Shown here: positions 54,304 through 63,290 of the stretch, in pieces
Numbering within the stretch: position 1 is the stretch's first letter
How the letters are laid out: each line of letters opens with the position of its first letter
Source: an uncultured Nitrospira sp.
GTDB lineage: Bacteria > Nitrospirota > Nitrospiria > Nitrospirales > Nitrospiraceae
DNA: 64,000 bases
Assembly: GCA_902500995.1 (NCBI GenBank)
Contig: CABVSR010000001.1
Location: 1 to 64,000, forward strand
Direction: 5' to 3'
The notes under the pieces: generated by a model
Databases searched by the model: none
What the model saw: the letters and a program-made list of their open reading frames with translations, nothing else
What the model was told of the DNA's origin: nothing
Position numbers and translations under genes: made by a program

Positions 54304-55178
54304 GCCGTGCTGTCCTCCCCCTCCTGCTTCTCGTGGTCCGTTTCGCCACGCGCCTCCGTGTCGGCAGTCCTGGTTGGACGCGACCACCAGCCCTCTTCGA
54401 CCTTTCTCGCGACCGTCAAGAATCCTGAGTGCGCCACCATGCGATGATCAGGGCGGACACTGCGTCCTTGGATCGACCAGGTCCGCAGCAGGGTCTCAAA
54501 GGTTTCGATATTGCCGAAGACCGACGTGCGTTCCAGGGCCTCCACGGTCTGCATGACTTGCGGAATCGTAGGCACAAAACTCAAATAAATGCCGCCGGAG
54601 CGCAAGACCTTCGCCGCGTGCGGCACTACTTGCCAGGGCTCCGGCAAATCGAGCACCAGGCGATCGAACGGACGGCCGTCTTCGAGAAGGTCGATGCCTT
54701 CATAGGCATTCTTTCTCATGGGCATCAGAGTAGACACCGGTCCCATATAGCGTTCGATATTGGTCAGGGCGGTGCGGGCGAAATCATCGCGAGCTTCGTA
54801 GGTCACGACCAGCCCGGTCGGACCGACGGCCCGTAACAGGGCCATCGTGAGCGCTCCGGAGCCGGTTCCCGCCTCGAATACGCGCGCGCCGGGATACACG
54901 TCCGCCCACATAGGGATCAGGGACAAATCCTTGGGATACAAGACCTGCGCCCCGCGGGGCATTTTGAGGACATATTCGCCGAACGTGGGCCGCAGCGCCA
55001 GGAATCGCTTGCCTTTCGACAGGGTCACGATCGACCCGTCGGGCTTGCCGATCAACTCATCATGCGCAATCGTCTCGCCGCTGAAGTGATAGATATCCCC
55101 GGCCTTCAAGGTCACGGCGTACTGACGCCCCTTCTTATCAACCAGGTGAACCCGCTCTCCGTTTTGTAGATGTGACAT
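54300..55178 (-). CDS. trmI: tRNA (adenine-58-N1)-methyltransferase
   Basis: A 292-aa enzyme that methylates A58 of tRNA. A beta-rich N-terminal domain (GDIYHFSGETIAHDELIG near residue 28) precedes the methyltransferase fold with EAGTGSGALTMALLR near 104 and LDLPEPWQVVPHA near 178. An acidic C-terminal tail (EARGETDHEKQEGED) is extra. The start at 55178 follows a TTGAAA/TAGAAT promoter whose -10 ends 8 nt before the ATG; no ribosome binding site. Confidence 0.92.
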   Translation of the reverse strand: MSHLQNGERVHLVDKKGRQYAVTLKAGDIYHFSGETIAHDELIGKPDGSIVTLSKGKRFLALRPTFGEYVLKMPRGAQVLYPKDLSLIPMWADVYPGARVFEAGTGSGALTMALLRAVGPTGLVVTYEARDDFARTALTNIERYMGPVSTLMPMRKNAYEGIDLLEDGRPFDRLVLDLPEPWQVVPHAAKVLRSGGIYLSFVPTIPQVMQTVEALERTSVFGNIETFETLLRTWSIQGRSVRPDHRMVAHSGFLTVARKVEEGWWSRPTRTADTEARGETDHEKQEGEDSTA

Positions 55179-55186
55179 AGCTCGGC

Positions 55187-55216
55187 ATTCTAGGAGATGG
55201 GCTCGGACGTTTTCAA
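55187..55216 (-). promoter_or_regulatory. Promoter of trmI (leaderless candidate)
   Basis: On the minus strand TTGAAA (55211-55216), an 18-nt spacer and TAGAAT (55187-55192). The expected start site falls on or next to the ATG at 55178. Confidence 0.5.
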
Positions 55217-55261
55217 CCGAACCGCCATTGTTTGCGGCACCCCATCCATCCAGCCTGTCCC

Positions 55262-55289
55262 TTGACAGTTCACCGCCCAGCCCTATCTG
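55262..55289 (+). promoter_or_regulatory. Candidate promoter of the sigma-factor gene
   Basis: TTGACA (55262-55267), a 16-nt spacer and TATCTG (55284-55289). The leader would be about 170 nt, long for this window. Confidence 0.35.
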
Positions 55290-55464
55290 AATGAAGAAGA
55301 AATCTACTCGGCTCTGTGCCCCGTAGTATGGCAAGGGACGGGCGGAGAGCGGGATGAACGGCTCGAATCCTTTTCCTTACTCTTGGTCTCTCACATATAC
55401 GGGGAGTCTTCCTCAAGGAATCCCGCAGGCTAACCATCCCCGGCGAGGGGAAAAGGGGTGACTC

Positions 55465-56721
55465 ATGATGAAACATGCGATGGCGGTTCAAGACGATACA
55501 GATCCCACGGTGACCGTAGAAGTCGACCCGGACGCCGATGACGCAGAAGCCAGCACGTTGCTGGATAGCATCGCGCAGGGCGACCAACCTGAAGCAGAGG
55601 CCGAGGAAGCGGTACCCGAAAAGCCCTTGCGTTCGGCATCGTCTCCTTTTCTTTTGGAGTCTTTATATTTTCGTTCGTTCGGCGAACGGGGACTGCTGGA
55701 GCGGGATGAGGAAATCCGGCTCGCCAAGCAACTCGACCTCGGCACACGGCAAATTCGCCAGACCCTCCAGCAGGCGGTGAAAGCCTGCGCAGGGGTGAAA
55801 CGCTCGGAAGCGGTCACCGAACGCATCCAGACATTGCAGACGGTCCGGCGACTCAGCGGTCTGTCGGCCACGGCGCTGAACGACGCCGACCGCGCGCTGG
55901 CCCAATTGCTGTCGGACCAGATCATCGGCGTGAAGATTCCGGCTGCGGTACGGAGGGAGTTGGAGTCCTGCCTCGCCACTCTGCGACAGTCCCGCATCAC
56001 CCTGGAAACGGCAAAGGATGAACTGGTGCGCTGCAACCTCCGGCTTGTAGTGAACGTCGCGAAGCATTACACGGGACGGGGCCTCACATTGCTGGATCTG
56101 GTGCAGGAGGGCAATATCGGCTTGATGAAAGCCGCCGAGCGGTACCAGCATCGCAAAGGATTCAAATTCAGCACCTACGCCACCTGGTGGATCCGGCAGG
56201 GCATCACACGCTCCCTTGCGGATCAGTCGCGCACCATCCGGATTCCGGTGCACCAGACCGAAGCATCGAATCGGATTCTCCGGGCCTCGCGCCGCCTGGT
56301 GCAGCAGTTAGGGCGCCAGCCTCGGCTGGAGGAAGTCGCCTCGATGATGCGGATGCGCCCCGATCGCCTGCATGAAACCATGCAAGCGTTCCAAGAACCG
56401 GTGGCGCTGGAACATCATGTCGGCGATGGTGGGACGGAACTGGGTGAACTGCTCCCGGATCAACAAGCGGTCCCGCCGGATGCCCATGTGAACCGCACGG
56501 AACTCACCCGCGAGATGGACCGGATTCTCGGCACGTTAACGCCCAGGGAGCAGACGGTTATCCGGTTACGTTTCGGTATCGGCGAGGATCAGGCCCGCAC
56601 CCTGGAGCAGGTGGGCCAACATTTGTCGGTTACGCGCGAACGCATCCGGCAGATCGAAGCCAAGGCGTTGAAGAAGCTCAAGACCCCCATGGTGAAGGAA
56701 ATGTTCGCCGCGCTGAAGTAA
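55465..56721 (+). CDS. RNA polymerase sigma-70 factor, RpoD/RpoS-like
   Basis: A 418-aa group-2 type sigma factor. After an acidic N-terminus (DPDADDAEASTLLD, EAEAEEAV), region 1.2 starts near residue 64, and a ~90-residue insert precedes region 2, which has LRLVVNVAKHYTGRGLTLLDL and the -10-reading FKFSTYATWWIRQGI near 236. Region 4 ends with LTPREQTVIRLRFGIG and VTRERIRQIEAKALKKL. A strong terminator follows. It is probably an alternative rather than the primary sigma factor because its N-terminus is short. AAGGGG precedes the ATG. Confidence 0.92.
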   Translation: MMKHAMAVQDDTDPTVTVEVDPDADDAEASTLLDSIAQGDQPEAEAEEAVPEKPLRSASSPFLLESLYFRSFGERGLLERDEEIRLAKQLDLGTRQIRQTLQQAVKACAGVKRSEAVTERIQTLQTVRRLSGLSATALNDADRALAQLLSDQIIGVKIPAAVRRELESCLATLRQSRITLETAKDELVRCNLRLVVNVAKHYTGRGLTLLDLVQEGNIGLMKAAERYQHRKGFKFSTYATWWIRQGITRSLADQSRTIRIPVHQTEASNRILRASRRLVQQLGRQPRLEEVASMMRMRPDRLHETMQAFQEPVALEHHVGDGGTELGELLPDQQAVPPDAHVNRTELTREMDRILGTLTPREQTVIRLRFGIGEDQARTLEQVGQHLSVTRERIRQIEAKALKKLKTPMVKEMFAALK

Positions 56722-56746
56722 CGACGGCGGGCGCCACTTGCGCATG

Positions 56747-56782
56747 ACACGGGCGAGGCCTCGGCCTCGCCCGTGTTGTTTT
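56747..56782 (+). terminator. Rho-independent terminator after the sigma-factor gene
   Basis: A 13-bp perfect stem ACACGGGCGAGGC with loop CTCG (56747-56776) is followed by TGTTTT (56777-56782). It is the clearest terminator in the window. Confidence 0.9.
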
Positions 56783-56843
56783 GCCCGCGCTTTCGCCCTA
56801 CGCGTGAGTGTGAGAGAATGCGCCGGCGGAGGATCGGCTTTCC

Positions 56844-57911
56844 ATGCTGACAGGCTTCCACGGTTGCGGCAGACTCTTCACAGGCGGTACGACTCGCCTA
56901 TTGGCTTGGCCCTTCCTGTTCCTCTTCATTTTTACGGGAACGATTTCTGCGCATGCTCTGGAGCAGCTGTCCGCGACATTGACCGAGCTTCCGGTTCCCG
57001 CCATCGTGTCCAAGGTGCGACCGTCGGTGGTAACCGTGTTGACGCGCGGAATCCCGGCGGGAGGCTCGCAACATGGCGCGCCGTCTGGATCCGGTTCCGG
57101 CGTCATTCTCGATACCAGCGGCTACATCCTCACCAATAACCACCTGGTTCAAGGCGTGACCAGCGTGGTGGTGGGCTTGTCCACGGGCCGGCTGACGCCC
57201 GGGCGGGTGGTGGCTCGTGACTTTCTCCTGGATCTGGCGCTTATCAGAATCACGGCGCCCGACCTGGTCCCGGCGGAATTCAGCCGGCGAACCGCCCTGG
57301 AGATCGGCGAAACCGTCATCGCCATCGGCAATCCCTTGGCCTTGAAGGGTGGCTCCACCGTGACCGTCGGTGTCATCAGCGCCTTGGACCGTTCGGTCCT
57401 GACGCCGGAAGGAGAAACGCTCTACGACTTGCTCCAGACCGATGCGGCCATCAATCCGGGAAACAGCGGCGGCCCGCTCGTCGATCGCTTCGGCCAGGTC
57501 GTCGGTATCAATGTCGCCATCGCCCCCTCGGCTCAAGCCATCAGTTACGCCATTGCCATCGAAGCCATGACGTCTCATATCGAATCGATGATGGCGCGCG
57601 GGACCGTCGAGCGGCCGGACCTTGGCTTGATCCCGCTGACCATTACCCCAAGTGTGGCGGCGAGTTTTGACCTGGAGAGCGATCGAGGCATTCTTGCCCT
57701 GCAGGTAGACCAGGGCAAACCAGCCGGACAAGCCGGCTTACAATCCGGGGATGTGGTCACGGCCATTGATAACCATCCCCTCTACAACATGGGCGATTTC
57801 TGGCATGCCATTGCGCGCGCCAACGGGCAGATGTCATTCCAAGTCGCGACGCAGGGCAAATCCGGTACGGCCACGATCATCATTTCACGACCTGGCCTGC
57901 CACGCCCCTAA
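56844..57911 (+). CDS. Trypsin-like serine protease with PDZ domain (HtrA/DegP-like)
   Basis: A 355-aa protein with a signal or anchor (LLAWPFLFLFIFTGTISA). The catalytic triad is in NNHLV (His near 104), LLDLALI (Asp near 134) and GNSGGPL (Ser near 211). A PDZ domain fills the C-terminal ~95 residues, with LQSGDVVTAIDNHPLYNMGDF. Acts in envelope protein quality control. It begins a run with lipB and gdhA. Confidence 0.93.
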   Translation: MLTGFHGCGRLFTGGTTRLLAWPFLFLFIFTGTISAHALEQLSATLTELPVPAIVSKVRPSVVTVLTRGIPAGGSQHGAPSGSGSGVILDTSGYILTNNHLVQGVTSVVVGLSTGRLTPGRVVARDFLLDLALIRITAPDLVPAEFSRRTALEIGETVIAIGNPLALKGGSTVTVGVISALDRSVLTPEGETLYDLLQTDAAINPGNSGGPLVDRFGQVVGINVAIAPSAQAISYAIAIEAMTSHIESMMARGTVERPDLGLIPLTITPSVAASFDLESDRGILALQVDQGKPAGQAGLQSGDVVTAIDNHPLYNMGDFWHAIARANGQMSFQVATQGKSGTATIIISRPGLPRP

Positions 57912-57914
57912 GCC

Positions 57915-58754
57915 ATGAGCCTCAACCATTCCATCCATGATGCAGGAGCGGCCCCGTTGGCAAGCCATGAGGCCTCTGACCAGGGCGATGACTTACGGCC
58001 AGGAACACTCGTGTACGGAACGGCGCTGCCGTATGACGCAGCCTGGGATCTCCAACGAACCTGCCGCACCGAACGGGCCGCCGACCGCTGCCGCGATTTG
58101 CTCCTGCTCATCGAGCACCATTCCGTCTACACCGTTGGACGCACCACGCACGATCAACATTGGCCGGGCGAACAACGGTTGACTCAACAGACAGGTATCC
58201 CCGTCATCCGAACGGAGCGCGGCGGCTCGATTACGTACCATGGGCCGGGACAGCTGGTGGGTTATCCCATTCTTCGCTTGACCGATCACTGCCCGGGGCC
58301 CAAAGCCTACGTTCGCCGGCTCGAAGAGGTCATGATCGCCACGTTAGCCGAATGGGGCATCACAGCCCACCGGCGCGAGGGCTTGCCGGGCGTGTGGGTC
58401 GGCGGCGATCGCCCCGCCAAAATCGCGTCGATCGGAGTGCGTATTTCTCAAGGTATCACCACGCATGGCTTCGCACTGAATGTCTGCCCTGATCTGGAAC
58501 CCTTTTCCCATATCGTTCCCTGCGGCATTGCCGATTGTCGCGTCACCTCGATGGCCGCCCTCCTGACTGTTGCGCCCGACCTCCATACCGTGCAGCAACG
58601 GCTGGCCGCGCAGTTTGCCGACCGGTTTCATCTGACCTGGACGGAGAGCATGACCCCTGAACAGTTGACGGCGCTCCTGGAACGATCGGGCGCCGATGTT
58701 CACCCTACAGCCGTTCATGCGCCATCCACCCCGAAGGAGCCCCTTGATGACTGA
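57915..58754 (+). CDS. lipB: Lipoyl(octanoyl) transferase
   Basis: A 279-aa LipB with RGGSITYHGPGQLVGYPIL near residue 97, AKIASIGVRI near 170 (catalytic Lys) and PCGIADCRVTS near 196 (catalytic Cys). It moves octanoyl groups from ACP to lipoyl domains. About 20 N-terminal and 30 C-terminal residues extend the usual length. It starts 3 nt after the protease stop and overlaps the GDH gene by 8 nt. Confidence 0.94.
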   Translation: MSLNHSIHDAGAAPLASHEASDQGDDLRPGTLVYGTALPYDAAWDLQRTCRTERAADRCRDLLLLIEHHSVYTVGRTTHDQHWPGEQRLTQQTGIPVIRTERGGSITYHGPGQLVGYPILRLTDHCPGPKAYVRRLEEVMIATLAEWGITAHRREGLPGVWVGGDRPAKIASIGVRISQGITTHGFALNVCPDLEPFSHIVPCGIADCRVTSMAALLTVAPDLHTVQQRLAAQFADRFHLTWTESMTPEQLTALLERSGADVHPTAVHAPSTPKEPLDD

Positions 58755-60003
58755 ATTGAACACGCACACCTTCCGTTTGGCCGTGGCGCAATTTAATGAA
58801 GCGGCCGAAGCGATGCAGCTGGATACCAACCTGCGCGAGCGGCTGAAACTTCCACAGCGGTCCCTCATTGTCAGCGTGCCGGTCCGAATGGATGACGGCC
58901 GTGTGGAGGTCTTCACGGGATATCGCGTCCAGCACGATACGGCGCGTGGTCCTTCGAAAGGCGGCATCCGGTACCACCCGGAAGTAAATTTAGGCGAAGT
59001 GGCCGCCCTCTCCATGTGGATGACGTGGAAATGCGCGTTGGCTGACCTGCCCTACGGCGGCGCCAAAGGCGGCGTGCGGGTGGATCCCAAACAATTGAGC
59101 CGCGGCGAGCTCCAACGCCTCACAAGGCGATATGCGGCGGAAATTTTTCCTCTCATCGGGCCGGACAAGGACGTGCCCGCGCCTGACGTGGGCACCGATC
59201 AACAGGTGATGGCCTGGATCATGGATACGTATAGCCAGCAAGTCGGCTATGCCGTGCAAGGCGTGGTCACAGGAAAGCCATTATCCATCGGCGGCAGTTT
59301 GGGGCGGGAAGAGGCGACCGGCCGAGGCGTGGTGTATGTGACCCTGGAAGCACTCCAGCACTTAAAGCTGGATGTCTCAAAAGCCACGGTGGCGATTCAG
59401 GGATTCGGCAACGTGGGCTCCCATACCGCACGTATCATGCAGCAGGCCGGCGCGCGGGTGGTCGCCGTGAGCGACGTGACCGGCGGCCTCTACAACCCTC
59501 AGGGCCTGGACATCGCGGACCTGCTGCACCGCTACCATCAGAAACACGAGCCGCTTCACGAGATCACACTCGGCGACACCATCACCAACGCAGAACTGCT
59601 TCAACTGGACTGTACCGTCCTGGTGCCGGCCGCCCTCTCCGAGCAAATCACCGGCGCGAATGCGGGGAAGTTGCGTTGCCGCATTCTGGCCGAAGGCGCC
59701 AACGGCCCCACGACGTTGGAGGCCGATCGCATCCTGACCGACAAGGGGATCTTTATCATTCCCGATATTTTGGCCAACTCCGGCGGCGTGATCGTCTCGT
59801 ATTTTGAGTGGGTGCAGGACGTGCAGCGATTTTTCTGGAAAGCCAAGGATATTCAAGACCGATTACAAGACATCATCACCAGCGCCTTCCACAGAACCTT
59901 GCACTTTTCTCTCGAACGGCGAACAACGATGCGGATGGCGGCGCTCATGTCGGGCATCGACAAGGTGGCCCAGGCTCATCTCCAACGCGGGCTCTACCCG
60001 TAA
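58747..60003 (+). CDS. gdhA: Glutamate dehydrogenase
   Basis: A 418-aa Glu/Leu/Phe/Val dehydrogenase. GPSKGGIRYHP near residue 60, WKCALADLPYGGAKGG near 92 (active Lys) and the nucleotide-binding QGFGNVGSHTA near 218 are all present. It links ammonia and 2-oxoglutarate. The start at 58747 has AAGGAG just upstream; the upstream frame into lipB is not needed. Confidence 0.95.
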   Translation: MTELNTHTFRLAVAQFNEAAEAMQLDTNLRERLKLPQRSLIVSVPVRMDDGRVEVFTGYRVQHDTARGPSKGGIRYHPEVNLGEVAALSMWMTWKCALADLPYGGAKGGVRVDPKQLSRGELQRLTRRYAAEIFPLIGPDKDVPAPDVGTDQQVMAWIMDTYSQQVGYAVQGVVTGKPLSIGGSLGREEATGRGVVYVTLEALQHLKLDVSKATVAIQGFGNVGSHTARIMQQAGARVVAVSDVTGGLYNPQGLDIADLLHRYHQKHEPLHEITLGDTITNAELLQLDCTVLVPAALSEQITGANAGKLRCRILAEGANGPTTLEADRILTDKGIFIIPDILANSGGVIVSYFEWVQDVQRFFWKAKDIQDRLQDIITSAFHRTLHFSLERRTTMRMAALMSGIDKVAQAHLQRGLYP

Positions 60004-60035
60004 GCCGTGATCATGCCGAGCCGGCGGTTCCGACC

Positions 60036-60422
60036 ATGACCCGCTACATTCTCGCGGCGATTGCCGGCCTGTGGATGGCCGACGGCCTCGCCCTGCTGAG
60101 CGCCCCTCTGCTCGTGATGAAGCGGTTGCAAGACTCCCTCGAACAGAGTCCGAATCTTCTCCGCTGGCAAGGGATTGGGATCGCTCTCGGCATCATCCTG
60201 CTGGTCTGGTCGAGCCCCCTGCCCTATCAACCGCTCTGGTGGCTGACGGGCAGCGCCATGGTCATCAAAAGCGGCTTCCTCTTGTGGGGCAAGCCTGACT
60301 GGCGGATCCCGCTCTTGCGTTGGTGCTTCACGCGCGAGGCGGTGGACTATCGATTCTTCGGCCTCTGGCTCTGCGCGCTTGCCGTCCTGCTCCTGCATGC
60401 GTTAGGGTTGCTGCACGGGTAA
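60036..60422 (+). CDS. Small membrane protein, 128 aa
   Basis: Starts at 60036 (MTRYILAAIAGL). Three to four membrane helices with a loop containing RLQDSLEQSPNLLRWQ. No family recognised. It follows gdhA by 32 nt and may be part of that transcript. Confidence 0.65.
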   Translation: MTRYILAAIAGLWMADGLALLSAPLLVMKRLQDSLEQSPNLLRWQGIGIALGIILLVWSSPLPYQPLWWLTGSAMVIKSGFLLWGKPDWRIPLLRWCFTREAVDYRFFGLWLCALAVLLLHALGLLHG

Positions 60423-60459
60423 CACTTCGACCCCGTTTCACCTTGGCCGGCACCATCAT

Positions 60460-60753
60460 ATGAGTCATCAATCCATCGCCTCTCTCTGGGAAGAACACAG
60501 CCGCGACGGCTGGCCGCAATTTTCCAGCCCGAACGAAGGCCAGTTGATGACGCTGGATACCGTGATCGGCGGATGCGCGGTGTTTTATCTCGACGGGCAA
60601 CCGGAGATGGACAGCCACCGTCTCGCGATTCTTGAAGATTGTGTGACCGACCTTGATGGCCTGCTCGAAGACCTGTCGGATGACACTCTTGTCTATTTCC
60701 AGCGCCTTCGCCGACTCGCGACGGCCCTCGTGGACGTCGGCCGGGAGCCTTGA
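60460..60753 (+). CDS. Hypothetical protein, 97 aa
   Basis: A small acidic protein, helical in its second half (ILEDCVTDLDGLLEDLSDDTLVYFQ). No known domain. It is 37 nt after the membrane-protein gene and convergent with the globin gene. Confidence 0.6.
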   Translation: MSHQSIASLWEEHSRDGWPQFSSPNEGQLMTLDTVIGGCAVFYLDGQPEMDSHRLAILEDCVTDLDGLLEDLSDDTLVYFQRLRRLATALVDVGREP

Positions 60754-60810
60754 TCCCGTTCAACCGAGGCCCGAGGACCGGCCATCAGACCGGCCCTCGC
60801 CGCTTCCTCC

Positions 60811-61287
60811 TTACGGCACTTCGACGATGTCTTTCTTCATCGGCCCGAGCAGAGCTAGGAGCTCGCCCTTTTCTCCCGCCGGAACATTGAATCTGTCGAG
60901 CGCCGCCACCAGGTCCTGGACCAATGCCCCGAAATCTGTGGAGCTGATCTGCATGCCGAGATGCGTGGCCTTCATATCGCGCCCCTGGTACGTACAAGGC
61001 CCGCCGGTTGCCTGGCACACTTGGTCAACGAGATGCCCCTTCAATTTGGGGATATCGGTCGTCGCAAACCGGTTGTTGATTCGCCCGTCGGCCGCAACGT
61101 TCGCGACAAACTGATCCACCACCGCCGTAATCGCAGGCTTCCCTCCCAAGCGTTCGTACAAGGACTTCGCGGCATGGGCGCCGGCTGCCGGGCGCTGAGT
61201 CCCGTTCGCCGTTCCCGTTTCAGCGCATCCGGCAAACATGGCCACGGCCCCCAAGAGCATCACGCCCACTCCATACTTCCCTACCAT
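60811..61287 (-). CDS. Exported truncated haemoglobin (group 1) lipoprotein
   Basis: A 158-aa protein starting at 61287 with AAGGAGG 6 nt upstream. A lipoprotein signal precedes Cys21 (AMFAGC). The mature part is a group-1 truncated globin: LYERLGGKPAITAVVDQF near residue 43, RFATTD near 73, KGHLVDQV near 83 and the proximal His109 in KATHLGM. Two Cys (91 and 98) could form a disulfide. Globins of this type bind oxygen or NO; export to the envelope is unusual. Confidence 0.85.
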   Translation of the reverse strand: MVGKYGVGVMLLGAVAMFAGCAETGTANGTQRPAAGAHAAKSLYERLGGKPAITAVVDQFVANVAADGRINNRFATTDIPKLKGHLVDQVCQATGGPCTYQGRDMKATHLGMQISSTDFGALVQDLVAALDRFNVPAGEKGELLALLGPMKKDIVEVP

Positions 61288-61426
61288 CGCCGACCTCCTT
61301 TGATGTGAATAGTTCGGCTGCTCACCTCGCTTCCGACAGGAACGCAAAGCACTGTGGCGCGGCAGCCCGATTGACCTCCAGACCTTAGGAGATTATGATC
61401 CATTCGTCTAATATATAGTTTTCATG

Positions 61427-61453
61427 ATCGCTATAGGTTTTGACTATAGCGAT
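61427..61453. promoter_or_regulatory. Palindromic operator, OxyR-like (ATAG-N7-CTAT)
   Basis: A perfect inverted repeat ATCGCTATAG-N7-CTATAGCGAT, immediately upstream of the LysR start. It contains ATAG-N7-CTAT, the half-site of OxyR. It lies in the 180-nt gap between the globin and the regulator genes and overlaps the likely leader. Confidence 0.75.
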
Positions 61454-61467
61454 AAGGAAGCGGACTT

Positions 61468-62475
61468 ATGGAGCTACGGCAACTCGAATACTTCATGGCC
61501 GTCGCGGCGCACCAGAATTTCAGCCGTGCCGCGGAACAGGTGCATGTGTCGCAACCCTCGCTGTCGATCCAGATCGGCGGATTGGAAAAGGAGCTCGGCG
61601 CGCGCCTGTTCGACCGCCTCGGGCGAAAGGTCGTGCTGACGCAGGCCGGCGAGCTTTTTCATGTCCATGCCGAGCGAGCGTTACGTGAAGTGGAACAGGC
61701 GCAGCAGGCGGTTCACGAGCTCCTCGGGGCGAAACGCGGCCGCTTGGTCGTCGGGACGCTGTCGACAGTCAATTCCTATCTGATTGCCCCGCTGGTCTCT
61801 CGATTCAAACAGCGTTTTCCGGACGTGCATCTTCAGGTGCATGCCCAACCGTCTTCCGAGATCGTCACCGGTCTGCTCCACAGTCGCCTCGATATCGGGA
61901 TTTGCCTGCTCCCGCTGGCCCATGCGCACCTCACCACCGTACCGTTGTTTGAGGAACGACTCGCCCTCATCGCGTCCGCCGGCATGAAGCTCGGAAAGCG
62001 CCGCGCGCGCATGCAGGATCTTGCGCAAGTGCCTCTCGTCCTGATGCCGGCGGACTATTGCCTGAGGAAAATGGTGGAAACCGAATGTGCGAAGGCGGGC
62101 GTTCACCCGCGGGTGGTGCTGGAAATGAGTTCGCCGGAAGGCATTCTCCAGGCCGTGGCGGAAGGCACCGCCGCGACAATCCTCCCGGAGCTTTACGTCA
62201 AATCCCGGCTTCCGGCATCACGGCTGCAGATCATCGACCTGTACGATCCCACGCCTCGCCATACAGTCGGACTGGCGTACCTGACCAAGCGGCATCGTGG
62301 CCGAGCTGCCGAAGAGTTTGCCACGCTCTGCGTCTCCACCATGCGTGATCTGCAATCCGGCTCCAACATGCTTCCCCGGGACCGCCACCTCAAGCGGAAA
62401 TCGGACCATTCGAGACGGGCACGGAGGCCGGCCTCAAGCCTCCCTGATCCTCGAGAAGCGCCGTCGCGAGCTTGA
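61468..62475 (+). CDS. LysR-type regulator, OxyR-like
   Basis: A 335-aa protein. The N-terminal winged HTH has LRQLEYFMAVAAHQNFSRAA and VSQPSLSIQIGGLE. The C-terminal domain has two Cys, C198 and C207, in YCLRKMVETEC, with the spacing of the redox pair C199/C208 of E. coli OxyR. The regulator may thus sense peroxide. AAGGA precedes the ATG. It is divergent from the globin gene. Other LysR types are possible if the Cys are not redox-active. An Arg-rich C-terminal tail (30 aa) is extra. Confidence 0.88.
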   Translation: MELRQLEYFMAVAAHQNFSRAAEQVHVSQPSLSIQIGGLEKELGARLFDRLGRKVVLTQAGELFHVHAERALREVEQAQQAVHELLGAKRGRLVVGTLSTVNSYLIAPLVSRFKQRFPDVHLQVHAQPSSEIVTGLLHSRLDIGICLLPLAHAHLTTVPLFEERLALIASAGMKLGKRRARMQDLAQVPLVLMPADYCLRKMVETECAKAGVHPRVVLEMSSPEGILQAVAEGTAATILPELYVKSRLPASRLQIIDLYDPTPRHTVGLAYLTKRHRGRAAEEFATLCVSTMRDLQSGSNMLPRDRHLKRKSDHSRRARRPASSLPDPREAPSRA

Positions 62476-62598
62476 AAGTCAGACAGCCGCTTGGATAGAA
62501 TGCCCTGTTGCCTGACTCTCCTTTGTGTCATTCGATCGGTCATGGTTACCCAGCCTGAGGTTTCAACACAGGCTTTCATGGGCTCTATGGAGGCATTC

Positions 62599-63129
62599 AT
62601 GATGCAGCGTACGCGGACGTTCACAGCGTTGATGACTTTGCTGGGGTCCTTCTGCCTCGCTGCGATCGTCACTGCCGAACCGTACGAACTCAGCAAAAAC
62701 GACCTGACCGACCCGAAGGGCATCTCCAGCCAGGATGTCTCGCTGTTCGGCATCAAATTGGGAGATGATGAAGGGAAAGCGCTCGACGGGTTGGTGAATG
62801 AAAAGATTCCCGGCATCAAGGCAGAACAAGAAGCCACCTTCATTTTTCTGCTCGATCAGCGCAAGCCGACGGGGCCGATGGCCGGCGTGCGGGTGCAAGA
62901 CGGCAAAGTCGATCTGATCTTCATCAACAATCGGTTTGCGTTTAAGACGCGCGGCATTTTCCGCAACGTGCTCAATAGCGAAAGCCCGGACGATGTGCGC
63001 AAGATCCTCGGCAAGGAAGATTACGGGGATGAGAATGTCATGGGCGCCATGCTGGCCTATGACAAGCAGGGCTTTCAGGTGAATTATCTCGGCAAGGACG
63101 TCAACGTGGAGTTTTCACTTCCCCGATAA
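62599..63129 (+). CDS. Exported protein, 176 aa
   Basis: Starts at 62599 with GGAGG 5 nt upstream. Signal peptide FTALMTLLGSFCLAAIVTAEP. The mature part has DVSLFGIKLGDDEGKALDGLVNEKIPGI and KILGKEDYGDENVMGAMLAYDKQGF, a repeated mixed alpha-beta pattern without a known family. Probably periplasmic. Confidence 0.7.
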   Translation: MMQRTRTFTALMTLLGSFCLAAIVTAEPYELSKNDLTDPKGISSQDVSLFGIKLGDDEGKALDGLVNEKIPGIKAEQEATFIFLLDQRKPTGPMAGVRVQDGKVDLIFINNRFAFKTRGIFRNVLNSESPDDVRKILGKEDYGDENVMGAMLAYDKQGFQVNYLGKDVNVEFSLPR

Positions 63130-63290
63130 ATCAGACGGACAACCGATTCGCGCTCCGGCGATAACTTCTTTCCCGCTCTCACCTTCCTGCCTCCAGCCGT
63201 CATACCCTTTGCTATCAAGAGAACGCGCCCGTGCCCGCCCCGCTCAAGGCGAGACCGGCACAGAGACATACCATCGTAACGAGGCAGAGA

